Below, piece by piece: positions 43,418 through 51,874 of a stretch of 64,000 bases of DNA (the first letter of the stretch is position 1; each line of letters opens with the position of its first letter). Origin of the DNA: Coprococcus sp. OM04-5BH (GTDB lineage Bacteria; Bacillota; Clostridia; Lachnospirales; Lachnospiraceae); NCBI RefSeq assembly GCF_003482105.1, contig NZ_QULM01000001.1, positions 372,001 to 436,000 of the forward strand, read 5' to 3'. The notes below the pieces were generated by a model. It saw only the letters and a program-made list of their open reading frames with translations, did no database searches and was not told the origin of the DNA. A program made the translations under genes and the position numbers.

Positions 43418-43418
43418 G

Positions 43419-43555
43419 TGGAGAAGTATAATCTGATTGCTTGGGATGTTCCATGTCATGGAAAATCCAGACCCTACGAAAAGTTTGATTTGGAGGATAC
43501 GACTAATGTAATCATTAAAATAATGAAAGAATTTCTTGAGGAAAAGGTATTATGC
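43419..43555 (+). pseudogene. Alpha/beta hydrolase fragment
   Basis: Reads EKYNLIAWDVPCHGKSRPYE and KFDLEDTTNVIIKIMKEFLE before a stop. WDVPCHGKSRPY is the strand-turn segment before the nucleophile elbow of alpha/beta hydrolases. No start and no GXSXG motif remain. Confidence 0.6.
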
Positions 43556-43664
43556 AGTTGAGGAAATAAAAATGCAATATATTGAATACGGAAAATAAAG
43601 TAAAGGATATGCGAATTTACTTGAAAAATTCTTGGGTAAACCGATGGAATAGAGGGGTTTGGAT

Positions 43665-45026
43665 ATGAAGAAAAAGTTTCATTTTAAATTGTCTACTACG
43701 CAGACAACCATGCTCAGTTTTTTCTTGGCAATACTTGTGGGGAGCGTATTACTTGCATTGCCAATTAGTTCAGCTAATGGCGAAGCAGTTCCATATATAG
43801 ATGCACTATTCACAGCAACAACCGCAATATGCGTAACAGGACTTGTTACACTTCCAACTGTTTCAACATGGAGTCTTTTTGGACAGGTTGTTATATTGAT
43901 TTTAATACAAATTGGCGGGCTGGGTGTTATTACTATCATGTCAGGGCTTATGATTAGTCTGCATCGGAAAATAGGTATCAAAGACAGAATGCTAATTCAG
44001 GATGCATTTAATCTGAATACATTATCAGGGATTGTAAAGTTTATAAAAAAAGTTCTTGTTGGTACATTTGTTGTGGAAGGTACTGGAGCAATTCTGTATA
44101 TGACAGTATTTGTGCCTAAGTACGGTGCAAAAGGAATATGGATATCTATATTTAATTCCATATCAGCATTTTGTAATGCAGGAATTGATATCATATCCGA
44201 AAATAGTTTATGTGATTATGCATTAAATCCGATGATTAATATTGTAACGAGTGCATTAATTATTATTGGTGGAATTGGATACATCGTCTGGTGGGATGTA
44301 ATAAGAGCATTGAAAGATATACGAAATAAAAAGTTAAAATTCTTTTCAAATTTGACATTACACAGCAAGATAGCTCTTTCTGCAACAGGAGTACTTATAG
44401 TTGTTGGAGCGGTGTTTTTCTTTATCTTTGAATATAATAATCCACTTACTATGAAGGATTATTCTTTATTTGACAAAATACAGGCTTCGTTATTTCAATC
44501 TGTAACTACGAGAACTGCCGGATTTGCAACAATACCACAACAGAATCTGACGAATGCCTCTGCTACTGTTTCGTTATTGTTGATGTTTATTGGCGGTTCC
44601 CCGGTAGGAACAGCAGGTGGAATCAAAACTGTTACAATTGCTGTGCTAATCTTTGCCGCATTTAGTACGATAAATAACAAAGAAGATGTAGTACTTTTCC
44701 AGCGAACAATCCCAAAACAGGCAGTTAGTAAAGCTGTTGCAGTGGTATGTATGTCGTTTATGATTATGTTTATATCAACACTTCTTTTATCAGCAGTTAC
44801 AAATGCGAATGCACTTGACATTGCTTATGAAACAGTAAGTGCAACTGCAACAGTAGGTCTTACAAGAAACTTGACCCCAATACTGAATATATGGGGAAAA
44901 CTGATTATTATTGTAACCATGTATCTTGGACGAGTTGGACCTATATCACTTGTGATTGCGTTTAATACAACGAAAGAGAAAAAAAATATTATTAAAGAGC
45001 CTACCGAGGAAATCAGTATTGGATAA
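43665..45026 (+). CDS. ktrB: Potassium uptake channel subunit, TrkH/KtrB family
   Basis: Membrane pore that imports potassium when driven by its RCK partner. 453 residues with four M1-P-M2 repeats; selectivity-filter segments are TTAICVTGL, ISAFCNAGID, TRTAGFAT and TATVGLTRN, each with the key Gly. ATG 43665 follows GAGGGG; the frame opens 2 codons earlier at TTG. The regulatory subunit gene starts 23 bases after the stop, forming an operon. Flanking DNA is full of gene fragments, so the pair may have been inserted here. Confidence 0.92.
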   Translation: MKKKFHFKLSTTQTTMLSFFLAILVGSVLLALPISSANGEAVPYIDALFTATTAICVTGLVTLPTVSTWSLFGQVVILILIQIGGLGVITIMSGLMISLHRKIGIKDRMLIQDAFNLNTLSGIVKFIKKVLVGTFVVEGTGAILYMTVFVPKYGAKGIWISIFNSISAFCNAGIDIISENSLCDYALNPMINIVTSALIIIGGIGYIVWWDVIRALKDIRNKKLKFFSNLTLHSKIALSATGVLIVVGAVFFFIFEYNNPLTMKDYSLFDKIQASLFQSVTTRTAGFATIPQQNLTNASATVSLLLMFIGGSPVGTAGGIKTVTIAVLIFAAFSTINNKEDVVLFQRTIPKQAVSKAVAVVCMSFMIMFISTLLLSAVTNANALDIAYETVSATATVGLTRNLTPILNIWGKLIIIVTMYLGRVGPISLVIAFNTTKEKKNIIKEPTEEISIG

Positions 45027-45049
45027 TCTATTGTGAAAGGATGAAGAAA

Positions 45050-45700
45050 ATGAGCATAAATAAATCATATGCCATACTTGGACTTGGCAGATATGGCAGG
45101 TCTGTTGCAAAAGAACTTGTGGAAAACGGAGCGGAGGTACTTGCAGTTGATATTGATGAAGATATTGTGAATGCGGCAATATCCGAAATTCCATATTGTA
45201 AATGTGCCGATGTTACAGATGCTGAAGTAATTAAACAGCTTGGTATTGCAAATGTTGATGTAGTAATAATTGCCATAGCAACAAATTTAGAAGCAAGTGT
45301 CATGGCAACCCTGTTATGCAAGGAAATAGGCGTTAAAACTGTTATTGCAAAATGTGCAAGTGAAATGAATTGTAAGATATTAAGTAAAGTGGGAGCAGAC
45401 CGCATTGTATTTCCGGAAAGTGAATCAGGAATCAGATTAGCCAAAAATCTTCTAAGTTCTGGTTTTATTGATATTATAGAACTTTCAAAAGATGTTTCCA
45501 TGGTAGAGCTTGAAGTGAAGCCGGAATGGGAAGGAAAAAATTTATCAGAATTAAATCTAAGAAGAAAATATTCTATCAATGTTGTAGCTATTATTCAGGA
45601 CAAGAATATCTGTGTTAATATTGATCCGGAGAAGCCTTTGAAAAAGACAATGAGGCTTATAGTGATTGCAAATACAGCAAGACTGGGTAAGTTGAAGTAA
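45050..45700 (+). CDS. ktrA: Potassium uptake regulatory subunit, TrkA/KtrA family
   Basis: Cytoplasmic RCK protein gating the KtrB pore by nucleotide binding. 216 residues. Rossmann fold with YAILGLGRYGRSVAKELVEN and the acidic VLAVDIDEDIV, then a C-terminal TrkA_C domain (VSMVELEVKPEWEGKNLSEL). ATG 45050 is chosen because AAAGG lies 9 bases upstream; ATG 45041 abuts that site. Second gene of the ktrBA operon. Confidence 0.92.
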   Translation: MSINKSYAILGLGRYGRSVAKELVENGAEVLAVDIDEDIVNAAISEIPYCKCADVTDAEVIKQLGIANVDVVIIAIATNLEASVMATLLCKEIGVKTVIAKCASEMNCKILSKVGADRIVFPESESGIRLAKNLLSSGFIDIIELSKDVSMVELEVKPEWEGKNLSELNLRRKYSINVVAIIQDKNICVNIDPEKPLKKTMRLIVIANTARLGKLK

Positions 45701-45719
45701 TGACTATTTTTGGTGGTTG

Positions 45720-45875
45720 ATGAAAAAACAGAATATTGGATTTGCCTTTCTTTTGTTGGGGGTGATTTTCGCACTTGCACCATCATAGTTTGAAGCCATG
45801 TTTGTATCCTATGCACACAGCCAGGAGGATATAGACAGAACATGTGAGATCATAAAGAAATATAAAGATAATTAG
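45720..45875 (+). pseudogene. hemL: Glutamate-1-semialdehyde aminotransferase, C-terminal remnant
   Basis: From ATG 45720 a frame ends LAPS at TAG 45786-45788 and, in the same frame, continues FEAMFVSYAHSQEDIDRTCE then IIKKYKDN to a stop at 45875. APSQFEAMFVSYAHS is the HemL C-terminus, so TAG stands where Gln (CAG) is expected. The other 400 residues are missing. It abuts the trxB gene. Confidence 0.65.
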
Positions 45876-45886
45876 GAGAGGAAGAT

Positions 45887-46813
45887 ATGAGAGATTTGGT
45901 TATTATAGGCAGCGGTCCTGCAGGCTTGTCTGCCGCAATTTACGCCAAAAGAGCAATGATGGATGTAGTGGTTATGGAAAAGGCTGCTTTTTCCGGTGGA
46001 CAGATCGTGAATACTGAGAAGGTGGACAATTATCTGGGAATGCCCGGTATAAGCGGATTTGATATGGCTATGAAGTTCAGGGAGCATGCAGATCTGTTTG
46101 AAATAGAGTTTGATGACAGGGAGGTAATGAGCCTTGAGGATCACGGAGACCATAAGACAATCAGTCTTGAGGATGGCACAGACCTGGATACAAGGGCAGT
46201 GCTGGTGACTACAGGAGCAAGACACAGGAATTTAGGTGTTCCGGGGGAGGAAGAATTCGCCGGAGCAGGAGTTTCATATTGTGCTACATGCGATGGTGCC
46301 TTTTTCAGGAACAAGGAGGTTGCTGTGGTAGGTGGGGGAAACATAGCTCTTGAGGATGCCTTATACCTGTCAAAGATGTGCAGCAAGGTACATCTTATTC
46401 ATAGGCGGGATGAGTTCAGAGGAGAAAAAATACTGGGCGCGCAGGTGCTTGAGACTCCAAACATAGAATTTCATCCATTTGCCAAGGTGACTGAGATAGG
46501 CGGAAAGCCGGGCAGCCTGGAGTTGAAGATAGCAGAACAGGTAAATGGAACTCCGGAGGAACATATGCTTTTAGTGTCAGGAATGTTTATAGCTGTGGGA
46601 ACTGTTCCGTTGACAGATTTTATTGAGGGAATAGTGGAGCTTGATGAAGCTGGTTATGTGAAAGCGGGAGAGACAGGACAGACAAGTGTTCCCGGCATAT
46701 TTGCAGCAGGAGATGTCAGAACAAAGAATGTGCGTCAGGTTGCAACGGCAGTGGGAGATGGAGCCGCGGTTATTCATTATGTTGAGGAGTATCTTAACAG
46801 ACTATTAAAGTAA
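45887..46813 (+). CDS. trxB: Thioredoxin reductase
   Basis: FAD enzyme that passes electrons from NADPH to thioredoxin. 308 residues. FAD-binding GSGPAGLSAAIYAKRA at the start, redox site CATCDGAF, NAD(P)-binding VVGGGNIALEDALYL, and the C-terminal FAD motif GIFAAGDVRTKNVRQV. The second nucleotide site lacks the full GGGXSA of classic enzymes (GGGNIA), seen in some clostridial types; the cofactor could be NADPH or ferredoxin-linked. ATG 45887 follows AGGAGAGG. Followed at once by the shared palindrome block. Confidence 0.92.
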   Translation: MRDLVIIGSGPAGLSAAIYAKRAMMDVVVMEKAAFSGGQIVNTEKVDNYLGMPGISGFDMAMKFREHADLFEIEFDDREVMSLEDHGDHKTISLEDGTDLDTRAVLVTTGARHRNLGVPGEEEFAGAGVSYCATCDGAFFRNKEVAVVGGGNIALEDALYLSKMCSKVHLIHRRDEFRGEKILGAQVLETPNIEFHPFAKVTEIGGKPGSLELKIAEQVNGTPEEHMLLVSGMFIAVGTVPLTDFIEGIVELDEAGYVKAGETGQTSVPGIFAAGDVRTKNVRQVATAVGDGAAVIHYVEEYLNRLLK

Positions 46814-46843
46814 AGTGTCAAATGACACATGAAAAAGTAAAGC
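46808..46843. repeat. Shared palindromic block, copy 2
   Basis: TAAAGTGTCAAATGACACAT with GTGTCAAATGACAC at 46815-46828, then GAAAAAGTAAAGCA. It begins inside the last codons of trxB. Counterpart of the block at 1834-1876. A hairpin with TGACAGCGTCA follows at about 46856-46890. Confidence 0.6.
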
Positions 46844-47030
46844 ACGATCTAAGGAGTATAGTGACAGCGTCAGATATATGTACTCTATTTAAAATGTACT
46901 GCAAAGAAGTTGTTCTATATATGTTCAATTCTTGACGTTAGGGGATAAGGGTGTTAATATGAATTTGTAATATGAATTTACAGATTGGTGACAAAAAAGT
47001 CACATAAGATATGCTCAGGGAGGATTAGAG

Positions 47031-47264
47031 ATGCAGATAACAGAAATGAAGGCAAAGGTCAATACAATGGAGGATATAAAGAGTCTCGTTGCGATTCTTA
47101 ATCAGTTTCCGGGTGATGTTGATGTTTCATCAGCACAGTATGTAGTAGATGGAAAGTCTATTCTCGGAGTATTCAGTCTTGACCTTGAGAAGCCGCTTAC
47201 TATTAAGTTCCACGGTGAGATCCCAGATGACATCGACAGCAAGTTAGCACAGTACAAGTGTTGA
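47031..47264 (+). CDS. Second HPr-like protein lacking His15
   Basis: 77 residues. VVDGKSILGVFSLDLEKPLT matches the Ser46 segment of HPr (Ser at residue 43), while the His15 loop is replaced by AKVNTMEDIKSLVAILNQFP. Same modified plan as the gene at 42177 (SFDDVKNFVEVMIKYPGDAD versus TMEDIKSLVAILNQFPGDVD), so the two form a paralogous pair. ATG 47031 follows GGGAGG. A terminator hairpin follows at 47349. Confidence 0.8.
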   Translation: MQITEMKAKVNTMEDIKSLVAILNQFPGDVDVSSAQYVVDGKSILGVFSLDLEKPLTIKFHGEIPDDIDSKLAQYKC

Positions 47265-47348
47265 TTTTCCGGGGGCAGGACAGATATTATACATAAATTA
47301 ATATTTGGCAGTTAACAGTTAATATAGTAAGGATTATACTGCAGTAAC

Positions 47349-47398
47349 AGAAAAACCATAACATCCGACCAACTCGTATGCTGTGGTTTTTCTTTTTA
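47349..47398 (+). terminator. Terminator after the HPr-like gene
   Basis: AGAAAAACCATA (47349-47360) pairs with TGTGGTTTTTCT (47382-47393), followed by TTTTATTCT. It lies just before the uridine phosphorylase ribosome site. Confidence 0.65.
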
Positions 47399-47421
47399 TT
47401 CTACTTAAAGGAGGCGGTTAC

Positions 47422-48198
47422 ATGATATATCAGGGAGATACAGGTTTAGAGTACCACGTTAAGGTAAAAAAGGGAGACGTAGGCAGGTATGTGATACTGC
47501 CTGGAGATCCCAAGAGGTGCAGCAAGATAGCGGCATATCTTGATGACGCAAAGCTGGTGGCAGACAACAGGGAATTTGTCACATATACAGGATATCTGGA
47601 TGACGTTAAGGTGTCCGTGTGTTCCACAGGAATAGGAGGACCATCGGCGGCTATAGCCCTTGAGGAGCTGGTTCATGTAGGAGCAGATACGTTCATAAGA
47701 GTGGGAACCTGCGGCGGTATGCAGATGGATGTACTGGCAGGAGAACTGGTCATAGCTACAGGAGCAGTCAGGATGGAGGGCACATCAAGGGAGTACGCGC
47801 CTATTGAGTACCCTGCGGTTACTGATCTTGCAGTGACAAATGCCCTTATTGCGGCAGCCAAGGAGATGGGAGTGACAGCTCATGCGGGAGTTGTGCAGTC
47901 CAAGGATTCCTTCTACGGACAGCATGAGCCGGAGAAGAAGCCTGTGGGATATGAGCTTCTTGCCAGATGGGACGCCTACTGCAAGCTGGGATGTCTTGCC
48001 TCGGAGATGGAGGGGGCAGCCCTTATGATAGCGGGAGCTTCCCTTAGAGTAAGGGTGGGTGCCTGCTTCCTTGTAGTGGGCAATCAGGAGCGTAGAGCGG
48101 CAGGTTATGAGGAGACTCAGGTGTATGATACAGAGTCGGCAATAAAGACCGCCATAGGAGCTATAAGAAAGCTTGAAAAAAGTCCTCAAAACATATAA
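47422..48198 (+). CDS. udp: Uridine phosphorylase
   Basis: Cleaves uridine with phosphate to uracil and ribose-1-phosphate for pyrimidine salvage. 258 residues. Nucleoside phosphorylase family 1 motifs: [35 protein letters not shown] with [21 protein letters not shown] and the substrate-binding [16 protein letters not shown] 47422 follows AAAGGAGG; an upstream in-frame start lies within the terminator and is rejected. Confidence 0.9.
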   Translation: MIYQGDTGLEYHVKVKKGDVGRYVILPGDPKRCSKIAAYLDDAKLVADNREFVTYTGYLDDVKVSVCSTGIGGPSAAIALEELVHVGADTFIRVGTCGGMQMDVLAGELVIATGAVRMEGTSREYAPIEYPAVTDLAVTNALIAAAKEMGVTAHAGVVQSKDSFYGQHEPEKKPVGYELLARWDAYCKLGCLASEMEGAALMIAGASLRVRVGACFLVVGNQERRAAGYEETQVYDTESAIKTAIGAIRKLEKSPQNI

Positions 48199-48239
48199 AA
48201 TAGAGATAGCATGATTTAATAACTTTTCAGTCATTTGTT

Positions 48240-48300
48240 CGTAACTTCTGTTGGGGGACGGAAGGTGCCGGAGATTTGACAACAGTAGTCTGACGCAAGT
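48240..48300 (+). promoter_or_regulatory. Possible structured leader of the ACP gene
   Basis: CTGTTG and CAACAG pair around a GC-rich interior, followed by TCTGAC-GCAA-GTCGGA, a hairpin with a GNRA loop. It lies about 40-100 bases before the ACP start. No riboswitch class recognised. Confidence 0.35.
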
Positions 48301-48338
48301 CGGAGGGTAGTTACACTATAATTATTGGGAGGTTAGAA

Positions 48339-48590
48339 ATGGACAAGGAAACATTAAAGAGCAAAGTTTTAAAAGTAGTTTCAGATGTGTTACCGGAGAT
48401 CGATGTTGACAATATTGATATGTCTGCAGAGCTGACGAAGAAGTACGGCATTAATTCAGTGTCGGTCATTCAGATCATAGTAGCATTAGAGCAGGAATTT
48501 GGTATCCTGTATGAGGATTCAGAGCTTGCATTAGGATTATATTATGACATGAATGATTTGGTAGACTCAGTTGCAGCAAAGGTTAAATAG
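48339..48590 (+). CDS. Acyl carrier protein
   Basis: 83 residues, acidic, with the four-helix carrier plan. The phosphopantetheine Ser lies in YGINSVSVIQIIVALEQEFG (NSV in place of the usual DSL), near residue 41. It is not beside fatty-acid synthesis genes, which argues for a dedicated carrier. GGGAGG precedes ATG 48339, and the BtrH-like gene starts 16 bases after the stop, so the two form an operon. Confidence 0.88.
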   Translation: MDKETLKSKVLKVVSDVLPEIDVDNIDMSAELTKKYGINSVSVIQIIVALEQEFGILYEDSELALGLYYDMNDLVDSVAAKVK

Positions 48591-48605
48591 GGGAGGTACA
48601 CAGAC

Positions 48606-49652
48606 ATGAGTAATAAGAAAATATTGCCGGTGAGTTATCCGATGATAACTTCATGGCAGTGGCATGCCACATTATTTTCAATAATAGGCGATGATGAGAG
48701 AGCAAAGGAATGGATATACAGCAATTATATCCAGCTTAGATGTTACAACATAGAAGAGATATTCACAGGTGATGAGATGCTTTTGGCTGATATGATGCCG
48801 GGTAGCAGCTCCATTAAGGAATGTCCGTATCTGTTGTTCTCCCTTATGACCAAGGAGCAGGTTGAGAGTTATTGTGGAGATATCATAACATTTATCATTA
48901 AGACAATAGACCTGGGCGGCTATGTATACGGAGTATTTGACGAGGCTAAGATCCTCTGCGACACAGGAGCTGATTACAAGTTCCCACACGAGCTGTTCAT
49001 ATTCGGATATGACAAGGACAAGCAGGAATTTAACGTAGGTGACTTTACATTCGGAGACCACTACTCATACACAACCGTATCATTTGAGGATGTTAAGAAG
49101 GGCTATGATATAATTACAGCCGCAGATGATCATATGTTTAAGGATGATTATAAAGGGCGCAGAGGTTTATATGTTATCCAGAAGAACCTTGAAGAGGAAT
49201 ACTACAAGATTGATACAAAGTTCATTAAAGATACTCTTGTGGAATACCTTGAGGCAAAGGACAGCAAGAACCATTACCGTATGATGAGAAACAGGTTCAC
49301 AGATACTGTATTTGGCGTGAATGTATATGACGCGGTGCTTAAGCAGATCGGTATCCAGTTATCAGGTGACGATCCGGATTTCGATATCAGAGCACTTCAT
49401 CTTGTATACGATCATAAGGTTCTCATGAATGAGAGAATAAAGTACCTCATGGAGAAGGGCATATTGGAGTACAATAGTGAGATCCTCGACTCATACATGG
49501 AGGTTGTAAACCTCATGCTCACAGCAAGGAATCTTCTTATTAAATGTTCTATCACAGGCAAGGTCGACTGCCTTGACAGATTTGAGAAGTATATAATGGG
49601 AGCAAAGGAGAAGGAGATCGCTATTTTAAGTAAGGTAGCAGAGCTTCTGTAA
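48606..49652 (+). CDS. BtrH/C39-peptidase-like protein, partner of the ACP
   Basis: 348 residues, no signal or membrane segment. The segment YVYGVFDEAKILCDTGADYK, FPHELFIFGYDKDKQEFNVG and DFTFGDHY follows the pattern of papain/C39-like and BtrH N-terminal domains (pattern: vD.y, H..lv.Gyd, v.D). The expected N-terminal Cys is not seen; SWQWHATLFSII occupies that region. The C-terminal 150 residues are helical. BtrH of butirosin biosynthesis transfers an acyl group from an ACP, so pairing with an ACP is suggestive. The substrate is unknown, and a carrier-dependent acyl transfer or a non-ribosomal product assembly step is inference. Confidence 0.55.
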   Translation: MSNKKILPVSYPMITSWQWHATLFSIIGDDERAKEWIYSNYIQLRCYNIEEIFTGDEMLLADMMPGSSSIKECPYLLFSLMTKEQVESYCGDIITFIIKTIDLGGYVYGVFDEAKILCDTGADYKFPHELFIFGYDKDKQEFNVGDFTFGDHYSYTTVSFEDVKKGYDIITAADDHMFKDDYKGRRGLYVIQKNLEEEYYKIDTKFIKDTLVEYLEAKDSKNHYRMMRNRFTDTVFGVNVYDAVLKQIGIQLSGDDPDFDIRALHLVYDHKVLMNERIKYLMEKGILEYNSEILDSYMEVVNLMLTARNLLIKCSITGKVDCLDRFEKYIMGAKEKEIAILSKVAELL

Positions 49653-49678
49653 TAACGGGAAAGCATATATTACCATAA

Positions 49679-49724
49679 AAAAGCTTCACACCGGTGATGA
49701 ATATCATTGATGTGAAGCTTTTGT
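49679..49724 (+). terminator. Terminator of the ACP operon
   Basis: AAAAGCTTCACA (about 49679-49690) pairs with TGTGAAGCTTTT (49711-49722), then TGTTG. The stem is long and T-rich at the end. Confidence 0.8.
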
Positions 49725-49775
49725 TGTAGATGTTTTAATTTATGGGACCGTAGTTGTTACAAGGTCCTGTCTGTT

Positions 49776-50378
49776 TTATTTTAACTTAGCCATTCTCTTC
49801 TCAATGTATGCGCAGAGGAAATCGGCTGTCTCTTCAATTCCGAAGTATGATGAGCTTATGCATATATCATAAGTTGTTGCGTCCCCCCAGCCCTCAACAC
49901 CGTGGCTGTCGTGGTAGTTACGACGCTGTTTATCCTTCTTCTCAATGAAGACCTTTGCTTCCTTTTCTGAAAGCTTGTCTGCAGTCATGATACGTTTAAT
50001 TCTCGCGTCATCCTCAGCATTTACAAATATTGTGATGAGGTTCTCGTTTCCGTGGAGTGCCACGTCAGCACAACGTCCGACTACTACAAATGATTCACCG
50101 GAAGCGGCCTTTTCTTTAATGAAATCAGCCTGCATCTGTGCAAGCACATCCTCCATTGAAGCATTGTGCTCATTATATTTTCTTGAAAGAAAGATATTGC
50201 GCTTTTTCTCATCGTATTTTACAAGCTCCTCATAATCGGAATTATTCTCGTCTGCAATATGCTTTAAGATGTTCTTATCATACAGAGAAATTCCAAAATG
50301 TTCTGCAATCCTCTCGGCAATCACATGTCCACCGCTTCCGCATGTACGACCAAGAGCAATAAGTATCTGTTTGTCCAT
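49776..50378 (-). CDS. Cytidylate-kinase-like protein
   Basis: 200 residues. P-loop variant IALGRTCGSGGHVIAERIAE, then FVVVGRCADVALHG and IKRIMTADKLSEKEAKVFIE with KKDKQRRNYH, as in the Cytidylate_kin2 family, which is related to Cmk but of uncertain substrate. ATG at 50378 follows GGGAGG with 6-8 base spacing; an in-frame start 8 codons upstream lies within the shared leader motif. Leader carries TTAAATGGGCTGATGTTCAA at the same distance as in the zinc-ribbon gene. Confidence 0.85.
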   Translation of the reverse strand: MDKQILIALGRTCGSGGHVIAERIAEHFGISLYDKNILKHIADENNSDYEELVKYDEKKRNIFLSRKYNEHNASMEDVLAQMQADFIKEKAASGESFVVVGRCADVALHGNENLITIFVNAEDDARIKRIMTADKLSEKEAKVFIEKKDKQRRNYHDSHGVEGWGDATTYDICISSSYFGIEETADFLCAYIEKRMAKLK

Positions 50379-50395
50379 ATACGTACCTCCCGACT

Positions 50396-50415
50396 TGAAC
50401 ATCAGCCCATTTAAA
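50396..50415 (-). promoter_or_regulatory. Shared leader motif, copy C
   Basis: TTAAATGGGCTGATGTTCAA on the minus strand, 18 bases before the start codon. Upstream bases CAGCCATTT extend it into an inverted repeat (CAGCCATTTAAATGGGCTG), and a TATACT -10-like element lies further upstream. Confidence 0.6.
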
Positions 50416-50436
50416 TGGCTGACACAATATAGTATA

Positions 50437-50462
50437 TTGCCCCTGGTATTTCAGGGGCAACA
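50437..50462. terminator. Hairpin between permease and kinase genes
   Basis: TTGCCCCTG pairs with CAGGGGCAA around a short loop. It lies beyond the permease stop, but without a clear T run, so termination is only likely. Confidence 0.4.
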
Positions 50463-50494
50463 CAGTTAATCTCATACTATTATCTTATCACAAA

Positions 50495-51874
50495 TTATAT
50501 AGTAATTCCACCGCAGTAGCGAAGGAAAATAATAAGCATTGATATTGCAACTACGATGATCGTAGCAGGTGCTGCTGTCTTACAGTACTTGCCCCATCCG
50601 ATAGGATGACCGTTCTTAGCTGCAACGGCTGTACCTACAACGTTTGCAGAAGCACCGATAGGAGTTGCACTGCCACCTATATCAGTACCCATTGATAATG
50701 TCCATGCAAGGCAGTGAACAAGAGCCGGACTACCTGATGCACCTGCAAGTCCCTTGATTACAGGAAGCATTGTTGCGGCAAATGGAATGTTATCAACAAA
50801 TGCACTGGCAAATGCTGAGAGCCAGATGATGATGGCTACCATAAGGTATACATTTCCACCGCAGATCTTCTCGATAACGCCTGCGATAGCTGTTAAAACG
50901 CCTGTCTGTTCAAGACCGCCTACAACAATGAAGAGACCGATGAAGAAGGCAAGGGTCTTCCAGTCAACACCCTTTAATACCTTGCCGATATTCTTGCCTG
51001 ATGTGGCAAGGGTTATTATTGCTATAAACGTTCCGATAAAGGCAACTGTAAGATGTGTTGCTGAGTGTGACACAAGAAGGATAACCGCAATACCGAAGAT
51101 AACGCTTGATATAACAAATTCTCTTGTGCTTGATATAGCAGACTTAGGATCAGGGATAGCAGAAAGATCTACTGTCTCGCCGTCCTTTGGAGCAAGCTGC
51201 TTGTGGTATACCAGGTAGAAGTAGATAACTACCACAATAAGACATATTCCTGCAATGACACCTGTGTTCTTTAAGAAGTCGAAGAATGAGTAGCCAAGGC
51301 CTGTACCGATGATGATGTTTGGTGGGTCACCGCACATTGTAGCGGAACCGCCCAGGTTCGCACAGAATATCTCCGACAGGATCATAGGAACCGGATTAAG
51401 CTTAAGAAGCTTTGAAAGCTCTACAGTTACTGCTGCAAGGAACAGGATAACTGTGATACTGTCTATGAACATTGAAAGCACTGATGCCATGACCATGAAT
51501 GTTATGAAGAGAGGGATAGGCTTGTAATTAACAAGCTTAGCCAGTCTTAAGCATAACCAACGGAAGAAGCCGGCATGAGCCATGCCTTCAACCATGATCA
51601 TCATTCCACACAAGAAGATGATGGTTGCCCAGTTGATACCTGAGCTTTCCTCACTCTGGGTGGAGTACCAGAAGTTTAATGTAAAGATTGCTTTGTAATT
51701 AAGGGTTTTTACTACTGCGTCGATACTGCGCATTGCAACGCCAAATACGAAGATAAGGGTCAATGCACCTGCTGTAAGTGTTACGTACTGCTTCTCGATC
51801 TTATCAAGAACCATCAGGGCGAACATTACAAGAAAGATTGACACAGCAATAATCTGAGCTGCTGTCATTTGCAA
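50495..51874 (-). CDS. ArsB/NhaD-superfamily ion permease
   Basis: 459 residues with about 11-12 membrane helices. Family landmarks: WATIIFLCGMMIMVEGMAHA, ILSEIFCANLGGSATMCGDP with PNIIIGTG, and near the end DIGGSATPIGASANVVGTAV followed by HPIGWGKY. The repeated GGSAT(X)xGxxxN segments are the inverted-repeat substrate loops of the ion transporter superfamily (CitMHS/ArsB/NhaD, PF03600). Substrate (dicarboxylate, Na+/H+ or arsenite) cannot be decided; no arsenic genes are nearby. ATG 51874 follows GGAGG. Confidence 0.85.
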   Translation of the reverse strand: MQMTAAQIIAVSIFLVMFALMVLDKIEKQYVTLTAGALTLIFVFGVAMRSIDAVVKTLNYKAIFTLNFWYSTQSEESSGINWATIIFLCGMMIMVEGMAHAGFFRWLCLRLAKLVNYKPIPLFITFMVMASVLSMFIDSITVILFLAAVTVELSKLLKLNPVPMILSEIFCANLGGSATMCGDPPNIIIGTGLGYSFFDFLKNTGVIAGICLIVVVIYFYLVYHKQLAPKDGETVDLSAIPDPKSAISSTREFVISSVIFGIAVILLVSHSATHLTVAFIGTFIAIITLATSGKNIGKVLKGVDWKTLAFFIGLFIVVGGLEQTGVLTAIAGVIEKICGGNVYLMVAIIIWLSAFASAFVDNIPFAATMLPVIKGLAGASGSPALVHCLAWTLSMGTDIGGSATPIGASANVVGTAVAAKNGHPIGWGKYCKTAAPATIIVVAISMLIIFLRYCGGITI

